A DNA stretch of 64,000 nucleotides from DASXYG01 sp036502625 (GTDB lineage Bacteria; Actinomycetota; Actinomycetes; Streptosporangiales; Streptosporangiaceae). The notes beneath the pieces are model-generated. The model was not told the DNA's origin. It searched no databases and saw only the letters and a list, made by a program, of their open reading frames with translations. Shown one piece after another: positions 16,877-25,839 of the stretch; within the stretch, counting starts at the first letter, position 1, and each line of letters opens with the position of its first letter. The stretch is from assembly GCA_036502625.1 (NCBI GenBank), contig DASXYG010000080.1, positions 1 through 64,000 of the forward strand, read 5' to 3'. Both the position numbers and the translations under genes were made by a program.

Positions 16877-17800
16877 ATGACGGCCTACCTGCTGCGCCGG
16901 CTCGCCGGGCTGATCGTCCTGGTGTTCGGGATCACGGTCCTGATCTTCTTGATGATTCGCCTGATCCCCGGCGACCCCGCCACCGCGATCCTGGGGCAGA
17001 GCGCCAGCGACCCCGCGGTCGTCGAGCGGCTGCGCGGCCAGCTCGGCTTGAACCAGCCCCTGTTCGTCCAGTACGTGACCTGGGTCAAAGGCGTGCTCAC
17101 CTGGGACTTCGGATACTCCTACAACCAGCAGCGCGCGGTCTCCGGGCTCATCGCCGAGAACATCGGCCCGACGATCCAGCTCACGGTCGCGGCCCTCGGC
17201 CTGACCGTCCTGTTCGGTCTGCTGTTCGGCGTGGTGACCGGCCTGAAGCGCGGTTCCCCGCTGGATACCGGGATCATGGGATCGGCGCTGGCCGCGATGT
17301 CGGTGCCGAGCTTCTGGCTCGGGTCGATGCTGCTGGTGATCTTCGCGGTGAAGCTGCCGATCTTCGACGTGGTGGGCGGTACGGGCCTGCGCGGCCTCGT
17401 GCTGCCGGCGCTGACCCTCGCCCTCGGCGGCGTCGGGTTCCTGGCCCGCTTCGTCCGATCGAGCGTGGTCGACACGGCCCGTCAGAAGTACGTGACGACC
17501 GCACGGGCCAAAGGACTCTCCCGGCGTTCGGTCGTGCTGGGCCACATCGTCCGCAACTCCCTGCTGCCCGTCCTGACCGTGATCGGCCTCCAGCTCGGCA
17601 ACCTGCTCGCCGGCACCGTCATCGTGGAAACGGTGTTCTCCCGGCCCGGAATCGGCCGCCTCCTCGTGGACGCCATTCTGAAGAAGGACTACCTGACGGT
17701 TCAGGCGGTCGTCCTGCTGATCGCCGTCGTCTACGCCGTCGTGAACGCCGTCGTCGACATTTCGTACCCGCTTCTCGACCCACGGGTGGCGGCACGATGA
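16877..17800 (+). CDS. Peptide/nickel ABC transporter permease, DppB type (first system)
   Basis: A 307-residue inner-membrane permease with six predicted helices. It starts MTAYLLRRLAGLIVLVFGIT, typical for DppB. The cytoplasmic EAA loop that touches the ATPase is TTARAKGLSRRSVVLGHIVR. The ATG at 16877 fits the family better than the in-frame start at 16820. It overlaps the DppC-type gene as ATGA and is the first gene of a seven-gene rightward operon. Confidence 0.92.
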   Translation: MTAYLLRRLAGLIVLVFGITVLIFLMIRLIPGDPATAILGQSASDPAVVERLRGQLGLNQPLFVQYVTWVKGVLTWDFGYSYNQQRAVSGLIAENIGPTIQLTVAALGLTVLFGLLFGVVTGLKRGSPLDTGIMGSALAAMSVPSFWLGSMLLVIFAVKLPIFDVVGGTGLRGLVLPALTLALGGVGFLARFVRSSVVDTARQKYVTTARAKGLSRRSVVLGHIVRNSLLPVLTVIGLQLGNLLAGTVIVETVFSRPGIGRLLVDAILKKDYLTVQAVVLLIAVVYAVVNAVVDISYPLLDPRVAAR

Positions 17801-18705
17801 GCGCGATCGAGGGAACGGAGCCGGCGGCGGCGCTGGGCGGCGGCGCCGGCCGGGCGCCCGGGGTGTCCGGCGAGGGCCGCGCCGCCAGGCTGCGCCGTGC
17901 GCTGCGGCACCGCAGCCTGATGATCGGCGTGGTGATCGTCACGGTGATCGTCCTGCTGGTGCTGCTCGCGCCGGTCATCGCGTCCCAGGACCCCATCAAG
18001 CAGGACGCGGCCTCGACGTTCCTCCCGCCCTCGGGCGCGCATCTGTTCGGGACCGACTCCTTCGGCCGGGACCTGTTCAGCCGGACCCTGCACGGTGGGC
18101 TGTACACGATCGGCGCCAGCCTCGCCATTGTGCTGATCGGAGGGTTCGTCGGCACGCTTCTCGGGGTCGTGGCGGGCTATTTCGGCGGCGCCGTCGGCTT
18201 CGCCGTGATGCGCGTCGTCGACCTGATGCTCGCCTTTCCCGGCATTCTCCTGGCCCTCGCGGTCGCCGCGATCATGGGACCCGGACTGGACAACGGCGTC
18301 ATCGCGGTCGCGATCGTGCTGGTGCCGGTCTACGTACGGGTCGTCGAGGGCGCGACGGTCCAGGTGCGCAATCTGCCGTACGTGGACGCCGCCGCCAATC
18401 TCGGTGCGCGGCCGTGGCAGATCGTCTGGCGCCACATCCTGCCGAACGTCCGCGCCCCGATCGTCGTCCTGACCACCACGTGGATCGGGATCGCCGCGTT
18501 GTGGATCGCGGCGCTCGGATTCCTCGGACTGGGTGTGCAACCACCGACCCCCGAATGGGGCGCGATCCTCAATGACGGCCAGCGATACATCACGATCGGC
18601 TGGTGGATGACCGTTTTCCCGGGCATTTTCCTCGCCCTTTTCGGCGTGGGCGTGAACCTCATCGGTGACGGCCTACGGGACGAACTCGACCCGGCACTGA
18701 CCTAG
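17797..18705 (+). CDS. Peptide/nickel ABC transporter permease, DppC type (first system)
   Basis: A 302-residue partner permease. The N-terminal 40 residues are Gly/Ala-rich and cytoplasmic, followed by a first helix and the DppC hallmark HLFGTDSFGRDLFSR. The EAA loop is AAANLGARPWQIVWRHILP, and FLGLGVQPPTPEWGAIL is another family signature. It is translationally coupled to the DppB-type gene and followed 42 bases later by the binding protein. Confidence 0.92.
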   Translation: MSAIEGTEPAAALGGGAGRAPGVSGEGRAARLRRALRHRSLMIGVVIVTVIVLLVLLAPVIASQDPIKQDAASTFLPPSGAHLFGTDSFGRDLFSRTLHGGLYTIGASLAIVLIGGFVGTLLGVVAGYFGGAVGFAVMRVVDLMLAFPGILLALAVAAIMGPGLDNGVIAVAIVLVPVYVRVVEGATVQVRNLPYVDAAANLGARPWQIVWRHILPNVRAPIVVLTTTWIGIAALWIAALGFLGLGVQPPTPEWGAILNDGQRYITIGWWMTVFPGIFLALFGVGVNLIGDGLRDELDPALT

Positions 18706-18747
18706 GAACCGACGGACGTTATGAATGGCGAACGCCAGGAGAGACAC

Positions 18748-20334
18748 ATGAACTCCAAGCGGAAAATCCTCACCGCGATCCTCACCGTCGGGCTCGCCGC
18801 GGGCGGGGCGGCCGGCTGTTCCGGCGGCGGCGACACCGGCGGCGGCGCACAGAACCTGACCGTCGGCTGGGCGTCACCGCCGGACACCCTGAACCCCGCG
18901 ACGACCGGCGCACGCAGCGTCGGCCCGCTCGACGCGGCCATGTTCGACACGCTGGTGTACCTGACCCCGGACAGCAAGGTCACGCCGGGCCTCGCGACCG
19001 GGTGGAAGGCCGCGCCGGACGGCAAGAGCTACACGTTCACGCTCAGGAAGAACGTGAAGTTCCACGACAACACGCCGTTCGACGCCGACGCGGTCGTCGC
19101 GAACATCAACTACATCACCGACAAGTCCACGCAGTCGACGATCGCGCTCGGCCTGCTCGGGCCGTGCACGCATGCCAAGGCGACGTCGCGGTACGAGGTC
19201 AAGCTGAGCTGCACGAAGCCGTACGCCCCGCTGATCAGCCAGCTCGGTGAACCGTACCTGGGCATGCAGTCGCCGGCGGCGATCAAGAAGTACGGCAAGG
19301 ATCTGGGGCAGCATCCGACCGGCACCGGCCCGTTCGAGTTCGTCAGCTACGCGCCCAACCAGCGCCTGGTGGTCAAGCGGAACCCCGACTACCAGTGGGC
19401 ACCGAGCGCCACCGGCGGCAAGGGTCCGGCCAAGCTCGACCAGATCACCTTCCAGTTCATCCCGAACGACCAGTCGCGCGTCGGCGCGCTGCAGAGCAAC
19501 CAGGCGCAACTGATCCAGGTCACGCCCGGAATCTTCTACAAGCGGCTCAAGGGCACGTTCTCCCAGGCGCCGAACCCGATCTCGGGCATGGGCGTCTTCT
19601 CGCCGATCAACGCCGGCCGGTGGCCGACCAACGACCCGGCCGTGCGCAAGGCGATCATGTACGCGCTCGACCGCAAGACGATGATCCAGTTCGCGGCCAC
19701 CGGCGTGTACCCGCCGAACGGGTCGCCGCTGGTCAAGGGGATGTTCGGCTACGACGCATCGCTCGCGGACCAGTATCCGCACGATCCGGCGAAGGCCCAG
19801 GACACGCTGCGGAAAGGCGGCTGGGCCAAGCAGGGCGACGGTAGCTGGACCAAGGGCGGTAAGAAGCTCTCCCTGATCATCACCGCGATCAACACCTCGC
19901 CCACGTATCCGCTGCTCGCGCAGGCGATGCAGGGCAGCCTCAAGCAGGTCGGCATCCAGGCCAGCGTGCAGCAGATGGGCGACTCGGCCTGGGAGGACAA
20001 CAACGTCAAGGGCGGCTTCAACCTGACGCCGCTGACGTACGTGGCGGTGGACCCGGACGCGCTGAGCTTCTGGTTCAACCCGGGGTCCTTCTACAACTGG
20101 AGCCACTACACGAACGGCCGCCTGACCGGTCTCCTGTCCCAGGGGCGTGTGACGACCGACGAGACGAAGCGCGCGTCGATCTACAAGCAGGCGCAGAAGA
20201 TCATCATGGATCAGGCGGTGCTCTACCCCATCTATGAGAACCAGGACCTCCTCACGTACTCGAAGAAGCTGACCGGCGTGAGCTACTCCGGCGGCGGGTT
20301 CGAGTCCTTCTACCGCGCGACCTTGGGGAGGTGA
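18748..20334 (+). CDS. Peptide-binding lipoprotein of family 5 (DppA/OppA type), first system
   Basis: A 528-residue extracellular solute-binding protein. The N-terminus MNSKRKILTAILTVG ends in a lipobox (GGAAGC), so it is a Sec-exported lipoprotein anchored at Cys24. Family 5 features include GLATGWKAAPDGKSYTFTLR with KFHDNTPFDADAV, and GTGPFEFVSY. The start at 18748 has AGGAGAG upstream; an ATG 27 bases earlier is also in frame. It binds the peptide or amide substrate outside the cell for the adjacent permeases. Confidence 0.92.
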   Translation: MNSKRKILTAILTVGLAAGGAAGCSGGGDTGGGAQNLTVGWASPPDTLNPATTGARSVGPLDAAMFDTLVYLTPDSKVTPGLATGWKAAPDGKSYTFTLRKNVKFHDNTPFDADAVVANINYITDKSTQSTIALGLLGPCTHAKATSRYEVKLSCTKPYAPLISQLGEPYLGMQSPAAIKKYGKDLGQHPTGTGPFEFVSYAPNQRLVVKRNPDYQWAPSATGGKGPAKLDQITFQFIPNDQSRVGALQSNQAQLIQVTPGIFYKRLKGTFSQAPNPISGMGVFSPINAGRWPTNDPAVRKAIMYALDRKTMIQFAATGVYPPNGSPLVKGMFGYDASLADQYPHDPAKAQDTLRKGGWAKQGDGSWTKGGKKLSLIITAINTSPTYPLLAQAMQGSLKQVGIQASVQQMGDSAWEDNNVKGGFNLTPLTYVAVDPDALSFWFNPGSFYNWSHYTNGRLTGLLSQGRVTTDETKRASIYKQAQKIIMDQAVLYPIYENQDLLTYSKKLTGVSYSGGGFESFYRATLGR

Positions 20335-21584
20335 TGGCGATGAGGACAGTGCTGCTCGCCGACCGGCTGGTCGACGGTACGGACGCCCCGGCGATCGACG
20401 ACCCGGTCGTGGTCGTCGATGACGGGACGATCCGCGAGGTGCGTCAGGGGAGCGCGGCGGAGGATCTACGGGACGAAGGGACGACCGTCCTCGACCATCG
20501 CGGCACCACCCTGATGCCCGGCCTGATCGACGCGCACGTTCACCTGAACCTCCCGGGGAACGGCGGGATCTTCGAGGTACTGGACAACAGCGACGCGTAC
20601 GTCGCCGTCGCGACGGCCAACGCGGCGCGTACCGCGCTGCACGCCGGCATCACCACGGTCCGCGACGTCGGCAGCCGCGGCACCACCGCCATCGACGTGC
20701 GGGAGGCGCTGCGGAACGGGATCGGGGACGGGCCGCGGATGCTGGTCGCCGGGCCGCCGATGACGATCACCGGCGGCCACTGCTGGTACTTCGGCGGCGA
20801 GGCCGACGGCGTCGACGGCGTCCGCGGGCAGGTGCGGCACCTCAACAAGATCGGCGCCGACTGGATCAAGGTGATCGGCTCCGGCGGCGGCACGCCACGG
20901 ACCCAGTCGCACCGGGCGTCCTACAGCGCCGGCGAGGTCGCGGCCATCGCCGACGAGGCGCACCGGCACGGCATCAAGGTGACGATGCACTGCCTGTGCG
21001 GCGAGGCGATGGAGAACGCGGTGGCCGGCGGCGTCGACGGGATCGAGCACGGCTGGTTCCTCGTCGGCGAGGGGCAGGACCAGGTGTTCTCCGAGGCGCT
21101 CGCCGACCGCATCGCGGAGGCCGGCATCACGATCACGACCACGCTCGCGGTCGGCTACGAGATCATCGCCGCGATGGAGGGCCGGACCCGGCTCACCGCA
21201 CAGGAACAGGCGTACCTCGACGGCTGGCGGCGTACGCGCGACTTCACCCTCACGCAGTTCGGCAGGCTGCGGTCGCACGGCGTGAAGTTCATCGGCGGCA
21301 CCGACGCCGGCTGGCGGTACACCCGGTTCGACAGCCTCCCCGCCGAGGCGTACCTGATGGCCGAGGGCGGGATGACGGCCGAGCAGGCCATCGGGGCGTG
21401 CACGGGCGGCTCGGCCGACCTGCTGGGCATCGGCGACCAGACCGGCCGGGTGAAGCCGGGGCTCGCCGCGGACCTCATCGCCGTCGGCGGCGACCCGCGC
21501 GGCGACCTGCGCGGCCTGTCCGACGTCCGCATGGTGATGAAGGACGGCGACGTGCGGCTGGAGCGTCCGGGGACCGGCGCGTGA
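20334..21584 (+). CDS. Metal-dependent amidohydrolase (imidazolonepropionase/Xaa-dipeptidase-like)
   Basis: About 416 residues of the amidohydrolase superfamily. Metal ligands are visible in order: His-x-His in LIDAHVHLN, a carboxylated-type Lys in DWIKVIGSGG, His in VTMHCLC, His in IEHGWF and Asp in GGTDAGW. A C-terminal segment LKPG-like (VKPGLAADLIAV) completes the composite beta-sandwich. Related enzymes cleave Xaa-Pro, Xaa-Arg or other N-acyl amino acid bonds. Starts at 20334 and 20340 are both possible behind GGGGAGG. It lies inside the transporter operon and overlaps the ATPase gene downstream. Confidence 0.85.
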   Translation: MAMRTVLLADRLVDGTDAPAIDDPVVVVDDGTIREVRQGSAAEDLRDEGTTVLDHRGTTLMPGLIDAHVHLNLPGNGGIFEVLDNSDAYVAVATANAARTALHAGITTVRDVGSRGTTAIDVREALRNGIGDGPRMLVAGPPMTITGGHCWYFGGEADGVDGVRGQVRHLNKIGADWIKVIGSGGGTPRTQSHRASYSAGEVAAIADEAHRHGIKVTMHCLCGEAMENAVAGGVDGIEHGWFLVGEGQDQVFSEALADRIAEAGITITTTLAVGYEIIAAMEGRTRLTAQEQAYLDGWRRTRDFTLTQFGRLRSHGVKFIGGTDAGWRYTRFDSLPAEAYLMAEGGMTAEQAIGACTGGSADLLGIGDQTGRVKPGLAADLIAVGGDPRGDLRGLSDVRMVMKDGDVRLERPGTGA

Positions 21585-22564
21585 CGACCGCGGCCGCCGG
21601 CCCGCCCGGGCCGCTGCTCGAGGTCGACGGTCTCCACGCGTACTTCCGCACGCGCGGAGGCCTCGTCAAGGCGGTCAACGGCGTCGGGTTCGCCGTCGAC
21701 GCCGGTGCCAGCGTCGGCATCGTCGGCGAGTCGGGCTCCGGCAAGAGCGTGACGGCGTACGCCATCGCCGGCCTGCTCGAGGCGCCCGGGTACGTCCACA
21801 GCGGGTCGATCCGGCTGCGCGGCAAGGACATCACCGGGCTGCCGGACCGGGAGATGCGGCACATCAGGGGCCACGACATCGGCATGGTGTTCCAGGAGCC
21901 GATGGCCGCGCTCAACCCCGTGACCCGGGTGGGCCACCAGATCGCCGAGGCCATCCGCGCCCACAACGACGTCGGCCGTAAAGAGGCCATGACCCGCGCC
22001 GTCGAGCTGCTGCGGGCCGTCGGCATCCCGGTGCCCGAGCGGCGGGCGCACGACTACCCCAACAGCATGAGCGGCGGGATGCGGCAGCGGGTCGTCATCG
22101 CGATGGCCATCGCGAACGATCCGCACCTGCTCATCCTGGACGAACCCACGACCGCGCTCGACGTGACGGTCCAGGCGCAGATCCTGGAGCTGGTCCGCGA
22201 GCTGCGCGAGCGGATCGGGACGGCCGTGCTGCTGATCACCCATGACATCGGCGTCATCGCCGAGGTGTGCGACGAGGTGATCGTCATGTACGGCGGCCGG
22301 GTGATGGAACGGGCCACGACCGCCCAGGTCGTGCACGCGCCCACGCATCCGTACAGCGTCGGCCTGCTCGAGTCGGTGCCCTCGGGCAGCCACAAGGGCG
22401 GGCGGCTGAAGGCGATCAGCGGATCGGTCCCCACGCCGAGCCAGATGCCGCCCGGGTGCCCGTTCGCGACGCGCTGCCCCAAGGCATTCGACAAGTGCGC
22501 GGACATGCCGCCGTTGCGCCGCCTCGGCGACGGCCGCCAGGTCGCATGCTGGCTCTACGAGTAG
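21581..22564 (+). CDS. Peptide ABC transporter ATP-binding protein, DppD type (first system)
   Basis: A 327-residue ATPase with Walker A GESGSGKS, Q-loop FQEPMAALNP, signature MSGGMRQRVV, Walker B LLILDEPTTALD and the H-loop His in LLITHDIG. The C-terminal oligopeptide-transporter extension has the Cys-containing PPGCPFATRCPKAFDKC motif. Its GTG start overlaps the amidohydrolase stop. It pairs with the DppF-type ATPase that follows. Confidence 0.94.
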   Translation: MTTAAAGPPGPLLEVDGLHAYFRTRGGLVKAVNGVGFAVDAGASVGIVGESGSGKSVTAYAIAGLLEAPGYVHSGSIRLRGKDITGLPDREMRHIRGHDIGMVFQEPMAALNPVTRVGHQIAEAIRAHNDVGRKEAMTRAVELLRAVGIPVPERRAHDYPNSMSGGMRQRVVIAMAIANDPHLLILDEPTTALDVTVQAQILELVRELRERIGTAVLLITHDIGVIAEVCDEVIVMYGGRVMERATTAQVVHAPTHPYSVGLLESVPSGSHKGGRLKAISGSVPTPSQMPPGCPFATRCPKAFDKCADMPPLRRLGDGRQVACWLYE

Positions 22565-22579
22565 GAGACGTACGCGCCG

Positions 22580-23554
22580 ATGACCCCACTGCTGGAACTG
22601 CGCGACCTGCGGACGTACTACCCGATCAAGAACGGCGGCCTCGCGCCGGTGCGGGGGCACCTGAAAGCCGTCGACGGGGTGAGCCTGTCCATCCGCGCCG
22701 GAGAGACGCTCGGCCTCGTCGGCGAGTCCGGCTGCGGGAAGAGCACCCTCGGCCGGACGATCGTCGGGCTTGAGAAGGCGACCGGCGGCAGCGTCCTCTT
22801 CCGCGGCGAGGACGTGGCCACGGCGTCGCGCCGGCGGTCGCGGGAGATCAGGCGCGAGACACCGATGGTCTTCCAGGATCCGCAGTCGTCGCTGAACCCG
22901 CGGATGAAGGTCGTCGACATCGTGACCGAGGGGCTGCGGGTCCCCGGGGCGAGGATGCGCGGTACGGCGCGACGCGACCGCGCGGCCGAGCTGCTCTCGG
23001 TCGTCGGCCTGCGCCCGGAGCACCTGGACCGCTATCCGTCCGAGTTCAGCGGCGGCCAGCGCCAGCGGATCGGCGTCGCCCGCGCGCTGGCGGTGAACCC
23101 GTCGGTGATCATCGCCGACGAGGCGGTCTCCGCGCTGGACGTCTCGGTACAGGCGCAGGTGCTCAACCTCCTGTGCGACCTGCAGCGCGACTTCCAGCTC
23201 ACGTACGTGTTCATCGCGCACGACCTGTCGGTGGTCGAGTACATCAGCGACCGGGTCGGCGTGATGTACCTCGGCAGGATCGTCGAGCTGGCCGGCGCCG
23301 CCGAGCTGGCCGCGCATCCGCGAATGCCGTACACCCAGGCGCTCCTCTCGGCCATTCCCCAGGTCACGGCCGTGGAGGGGCGGGAGCGGATCGTGCTGAG
23401 CGGCGAGCCGCCGAACCCGATCGACCCTCCGTCCGGCTGCCCGTTCCGGCTGCGCTGCTGGAAGGCCCAGGACGTCTGCGCCGAGCGGCGTCCGGAGCTG
23501 CTCGAGGTGCGACCGGAGCACTGGACGGCCTGCCACTTCCCGGACGAAAGCTGA
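22580..23554 (+). CDS. Peptide ABC transporter ATP-binding protein, DppF type (first system)
   Basis: A 324-residue ATPase with Walker A GESGCGKST, Q-loop FQDPQSSLNPRM, signature FSGGQRQRIG, Walker B VIIADEAVSALD and switch His in FIAHDLS. In Walker B a Glu-Ala replaces the usual Glu-Pro. The C-terminal motif PSGCPFRLRCWKAQDVC is typical of DppF/OppF. It lies 15 bases after the DppD-type gene and 12 bases before the dimethylformamidase-like gene. Confidence 0.94.
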   Translation: MTPLLELRDLRTYYPIKNGGLAPVRGHLKAVDGVSLSIRAGETLGLVGESGCGKSTLGRTIVGLEKATGGSVLFRGEDVATASRRRSREIRRETPMVFQDPQSSLNPRMKVVDIVTEGLRVPGARMRGTARRDRAAELLSVVGLRPEHLDRYPSEFSGGQRQRIGVARALAVNPSVIIADEAVSALDVSVQAQVLNLLCDLQRDFQLTYVFIAHDLSVVEYISDRVGVMYLGRIVELAGAAELAAHPRMPYTQALLSAIPQVTAVEGRERIVLSGEPPNPIDPPSGCPFRLRCWKAQDVCAERRPELLEVRPEHWTACHFPDES

Positions 23555-23566
23555 AGGGACGCACGC

Positions 23567-25828
23567 ATGCCCACGGAAACCACGTCCGCACGTGAGGCGA
23601 CGGCCTACTGCGACCGCATCACCCATCGCCAGGGCGAGCGGGTGGAGCTCAGGGCCTCCGGCGAGGGGCCGGCGGACCTCGACGTCGTCCGGTTGCACCG
23701 CCCGCCGGACGACCCGTCGTGGTCGATGCCGTGCTTCTCCCCGGTCGACGCCATCACCGCGCAGCGGATCCGGCTGGAGCCGCACGAGACCCATGCGGGC
23801 TCGTACCTGACCGTCGACGGGCTGCCGGTAGGGCCGACGACGCCGGTCAGCGGGTCCGCGTACGTGCTGCCCACCCTGCTCGCCTCGGGGCACGTCCAGG
23901 GAGTGTTCGCGCTGAGCGGCACCGGCGCGGGTGTCGCGGTCGTTCTCGACCCGGACGGCGGGCTGTCCCTGAGCTGGGACGAGGCCGAGCTGGCGTCGCC
24001 CGTCCGGCTGGTGGAGGGCCGGTGGCACGTGGTGTCCTGGTCGGTCGACCCGGCATCCGGCGAGTTCTCGCTGGCGCACCGGCCGGTCAGGCCCGCGCCC
24101 CACGGGATCGGCCGGTGGGCGGGTTCCGCGCGTGCGGCGGGAACGCCCGCGACCGGCTCGACGCGGCTGCTGGTCGGCGCGGCCCGGGTCGCGGCGGCGC
24201 CCGACGCGTCGACGCTGCCGGGCACGCCGGGGCGGCGTACGTCCTTCAACGGCAAGATCGACGCGCCGGTGCTGGTGGCCGCCGCACTTCCGCCAGGGGA
24301 GCTCGAGGCGGCCACGCCGGAGCGGCTGCGCGGCCGCGGGCCCGTGCTCGGCGCCTGGGACTTCAGCCGGGAGCAGTCGTCGGACCGTGCGGTGGACACC
24401 GGCCCGCACGGCCGGCACGGCCTGCTGGTGAACGGTCCGGCCCGCGCCATGACCGGGGTGCACTGGAAGGCGGACGAGCAGAACTGGACGCACGCGACGG
24501 AGCAGTACAGCGCCGTCCACTTCCACGACGACGATCTCGACGACGCGCGCTGGCCCGTCGCGGCGACGGTCGATCTGCCGGAGGATCTGCCCACGGGCAT
24601 CTACGCCATCCGGCTGCGGCCAAGCGGCGATGACGACCGGCAGGAGCTGGTCACCATCGTGGTCGCCCCGCGCGGACGCCCCGGCCCCGAGGTCCGTACG
24701 CTCGTCGTGCTGCCGACGTACACCTACATGGCGTACGCGAACAACCTCGGCAACGGCGAGAAGCTGGACTACGCGCAGGCCGGGCTCGCCGAGGGCGAGG
24801 TGGAGCCGCACGCCGGCCAGCAGCGGCTGTTCGCGTTCCCCGAGATCGGCGGCTCGGTGTACGACGTGCACAGCGACGGTTCCGGGCGCTGCTACTCCTC
24901 GCCGCGGCGGCCGATCCTCAACCTGAAGCCGGACTGGAAGAGCGGGCGCCGCGACGCGTACCGCCATCTGGCCGCCGACCTCTACATCCCGACGTGGCTG
25001 GAGTCGCTGGGGATCCCGTACGACGTGACGACCGACCACGTGGTCAACGCCGACGGCGCGGCGGCGCTCGAGGGCTATTCCGTCGTGCTCACCGGAACCC
25101 ACCCGGAGTACATCTCCCGGCCGATCATCGCGGCCCTGCACGCGCACCTCGACACGGGCGGGTGCCTGCTGTACCTCGGCGGCAACGGCTTCTACTGGGT
25201 CACCTCGGAGAGCGCCGAGGTCCCCGAGCTGGTCGAGGTCCGCAGGGGGTTCCAGGGCACGCGGACCTGGACCGGCGCGGCCGGGGAGAGCCATCACAGC
25301 CAGACGGGCGAGCTCGGCGGGCTCTGGCGCCTGCGCGGCCTGCCCCCGAACGACATCGTCGGGGTGGGTTTCGCGGCCCAGGGCGCCGACGGCGGCGCGG
25401 CCGGTTACCGGCGGGCCGACGGGGCGCTGAGCCAGGACGCGGCGTTCCTCTTCGATGGCGTCGAGTCGGAGGTCTTCGGCACCACCGGGTACGACATGGG
25501 CGGCGCCGCCGGCGACGAGGTCGACCGGTACAGCGTGCCGCACGGTTCGGCGCCGTGGGCCACGGTCGCCGCGTCCTCACTGCCGCTCAGCAAGTTCTAC
25601 AAGCTCACGATCGAGGACATCCAGATGTCACGCGAGAACAACGGCGGCGACCACATGCCGGAGGTCCGGGCGGACCTGGTCGTCACCGACCATGCCGCCG
25701 GGGGGTTCGTATTCGCGACCGGCTCCATCTCGTGGGTGCAGAGCATGGCGGTGGGGGAGTTCGACAACGACGTCGCGCGGATCACCGGGAACGCGCTGCG
25801 CACGGCGCTCGCCCGTACCGAGAAATGA
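23567..25828 (+). CDS. N,N-dimethylformamidase large-subunit-like amidohydrolase
   Basis: A 753-residue protein resembling the beta (large) subunit of dimethylformamidase, a mononuclear iron amidohydrolase. An N-terminal beta domain and a LamG-like insert (about residues 90-250) precede the catalytic part. Candidate iron ligands are Tyr390, Tyr432 and Glu514, with His512 in GTHPEYIS. Their spacing is within two residues of the Tyr399/Tyr440/Glu521/His519 set I recall for the Paracoccus enzyme. No small alpha-subunit gene is adjacent. As the last gene of the transporter operon, it probably cleaves an imported amide other than dimethylformamide. Confidence 0.8.
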   Translation: MPTETTSAREATAYCDRITHRQGERVELRASGEGPADLDVVRLHRPPDDPSWSMPCFSPVDAITAQRIRLEPHETHAGSYLTVDGLPVGPTTPVSGSAYVLPTLLASGHVQGVFALSGTGAGVAVVLDPDGGLSLSWDEAELASPVRLVEGRWHVVSWSVDPASGEFSLAHRPVRPAPHGIGRWAGSARAAGTPATGSTRLLVGAARVAAAPDASTLPGTPGRRTSFNGKIDAPVLVAAALPPGELEAATPERLRGRGPVLGAWDFSREQSSDRAVDTGPHGRHGLLVNGPARAMTGVHWKADEQNWTHATEQYSAVHFHDDDLDDARWPVAATVDLPEDLPTGIYAIRLRPSGDDDRQELVTIVVAPRGRPGPEVRTLVVLPTYTYMAYANNLGNGEKLDYAQAGLAEGEVEPHAGQQRLFAFPEIGGSVYDVHSDGSGRCYSSPRRPILNLKPDWKSGRRDAYRHLAADLYIPTWLESLGIPYDVTTDHVVNADGAAALEGYSVVLTGTHPEYISRPIIAALHAHLDTGGCLLYLGGNGFYWVTSESAEVPELVEVRRGFQGTRTWTGAAGESHHSQTGELGGLWRLRGLPPNDIVGVGFAAQGADGGAAGYRRADGALSQDAAFLFDGVESEVFGTTGYDMGGAAGDEVDRYSVPHGSAPWATVAASSLPLSKFYKLTIEDIQMSRENNGGDHMPEVRADLVVTDHAAGGFVFATGSISWVQSMAVGEFDNDVARITGNALRTALARTEK

Positions 25829-25839
25829 GGCGCGACGGT

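Noticed and set aside
21155..25543. Very long leftward open frame (over 1400 codons) opposite the transporter operon
   Set aside because: It is antisense to three clear genes (ATPases and the dimethylformamidase-like gene), is Arg/Gly/Asp-rich with no domain, and arises because stop codons are rare in GC-rich shadow frames.
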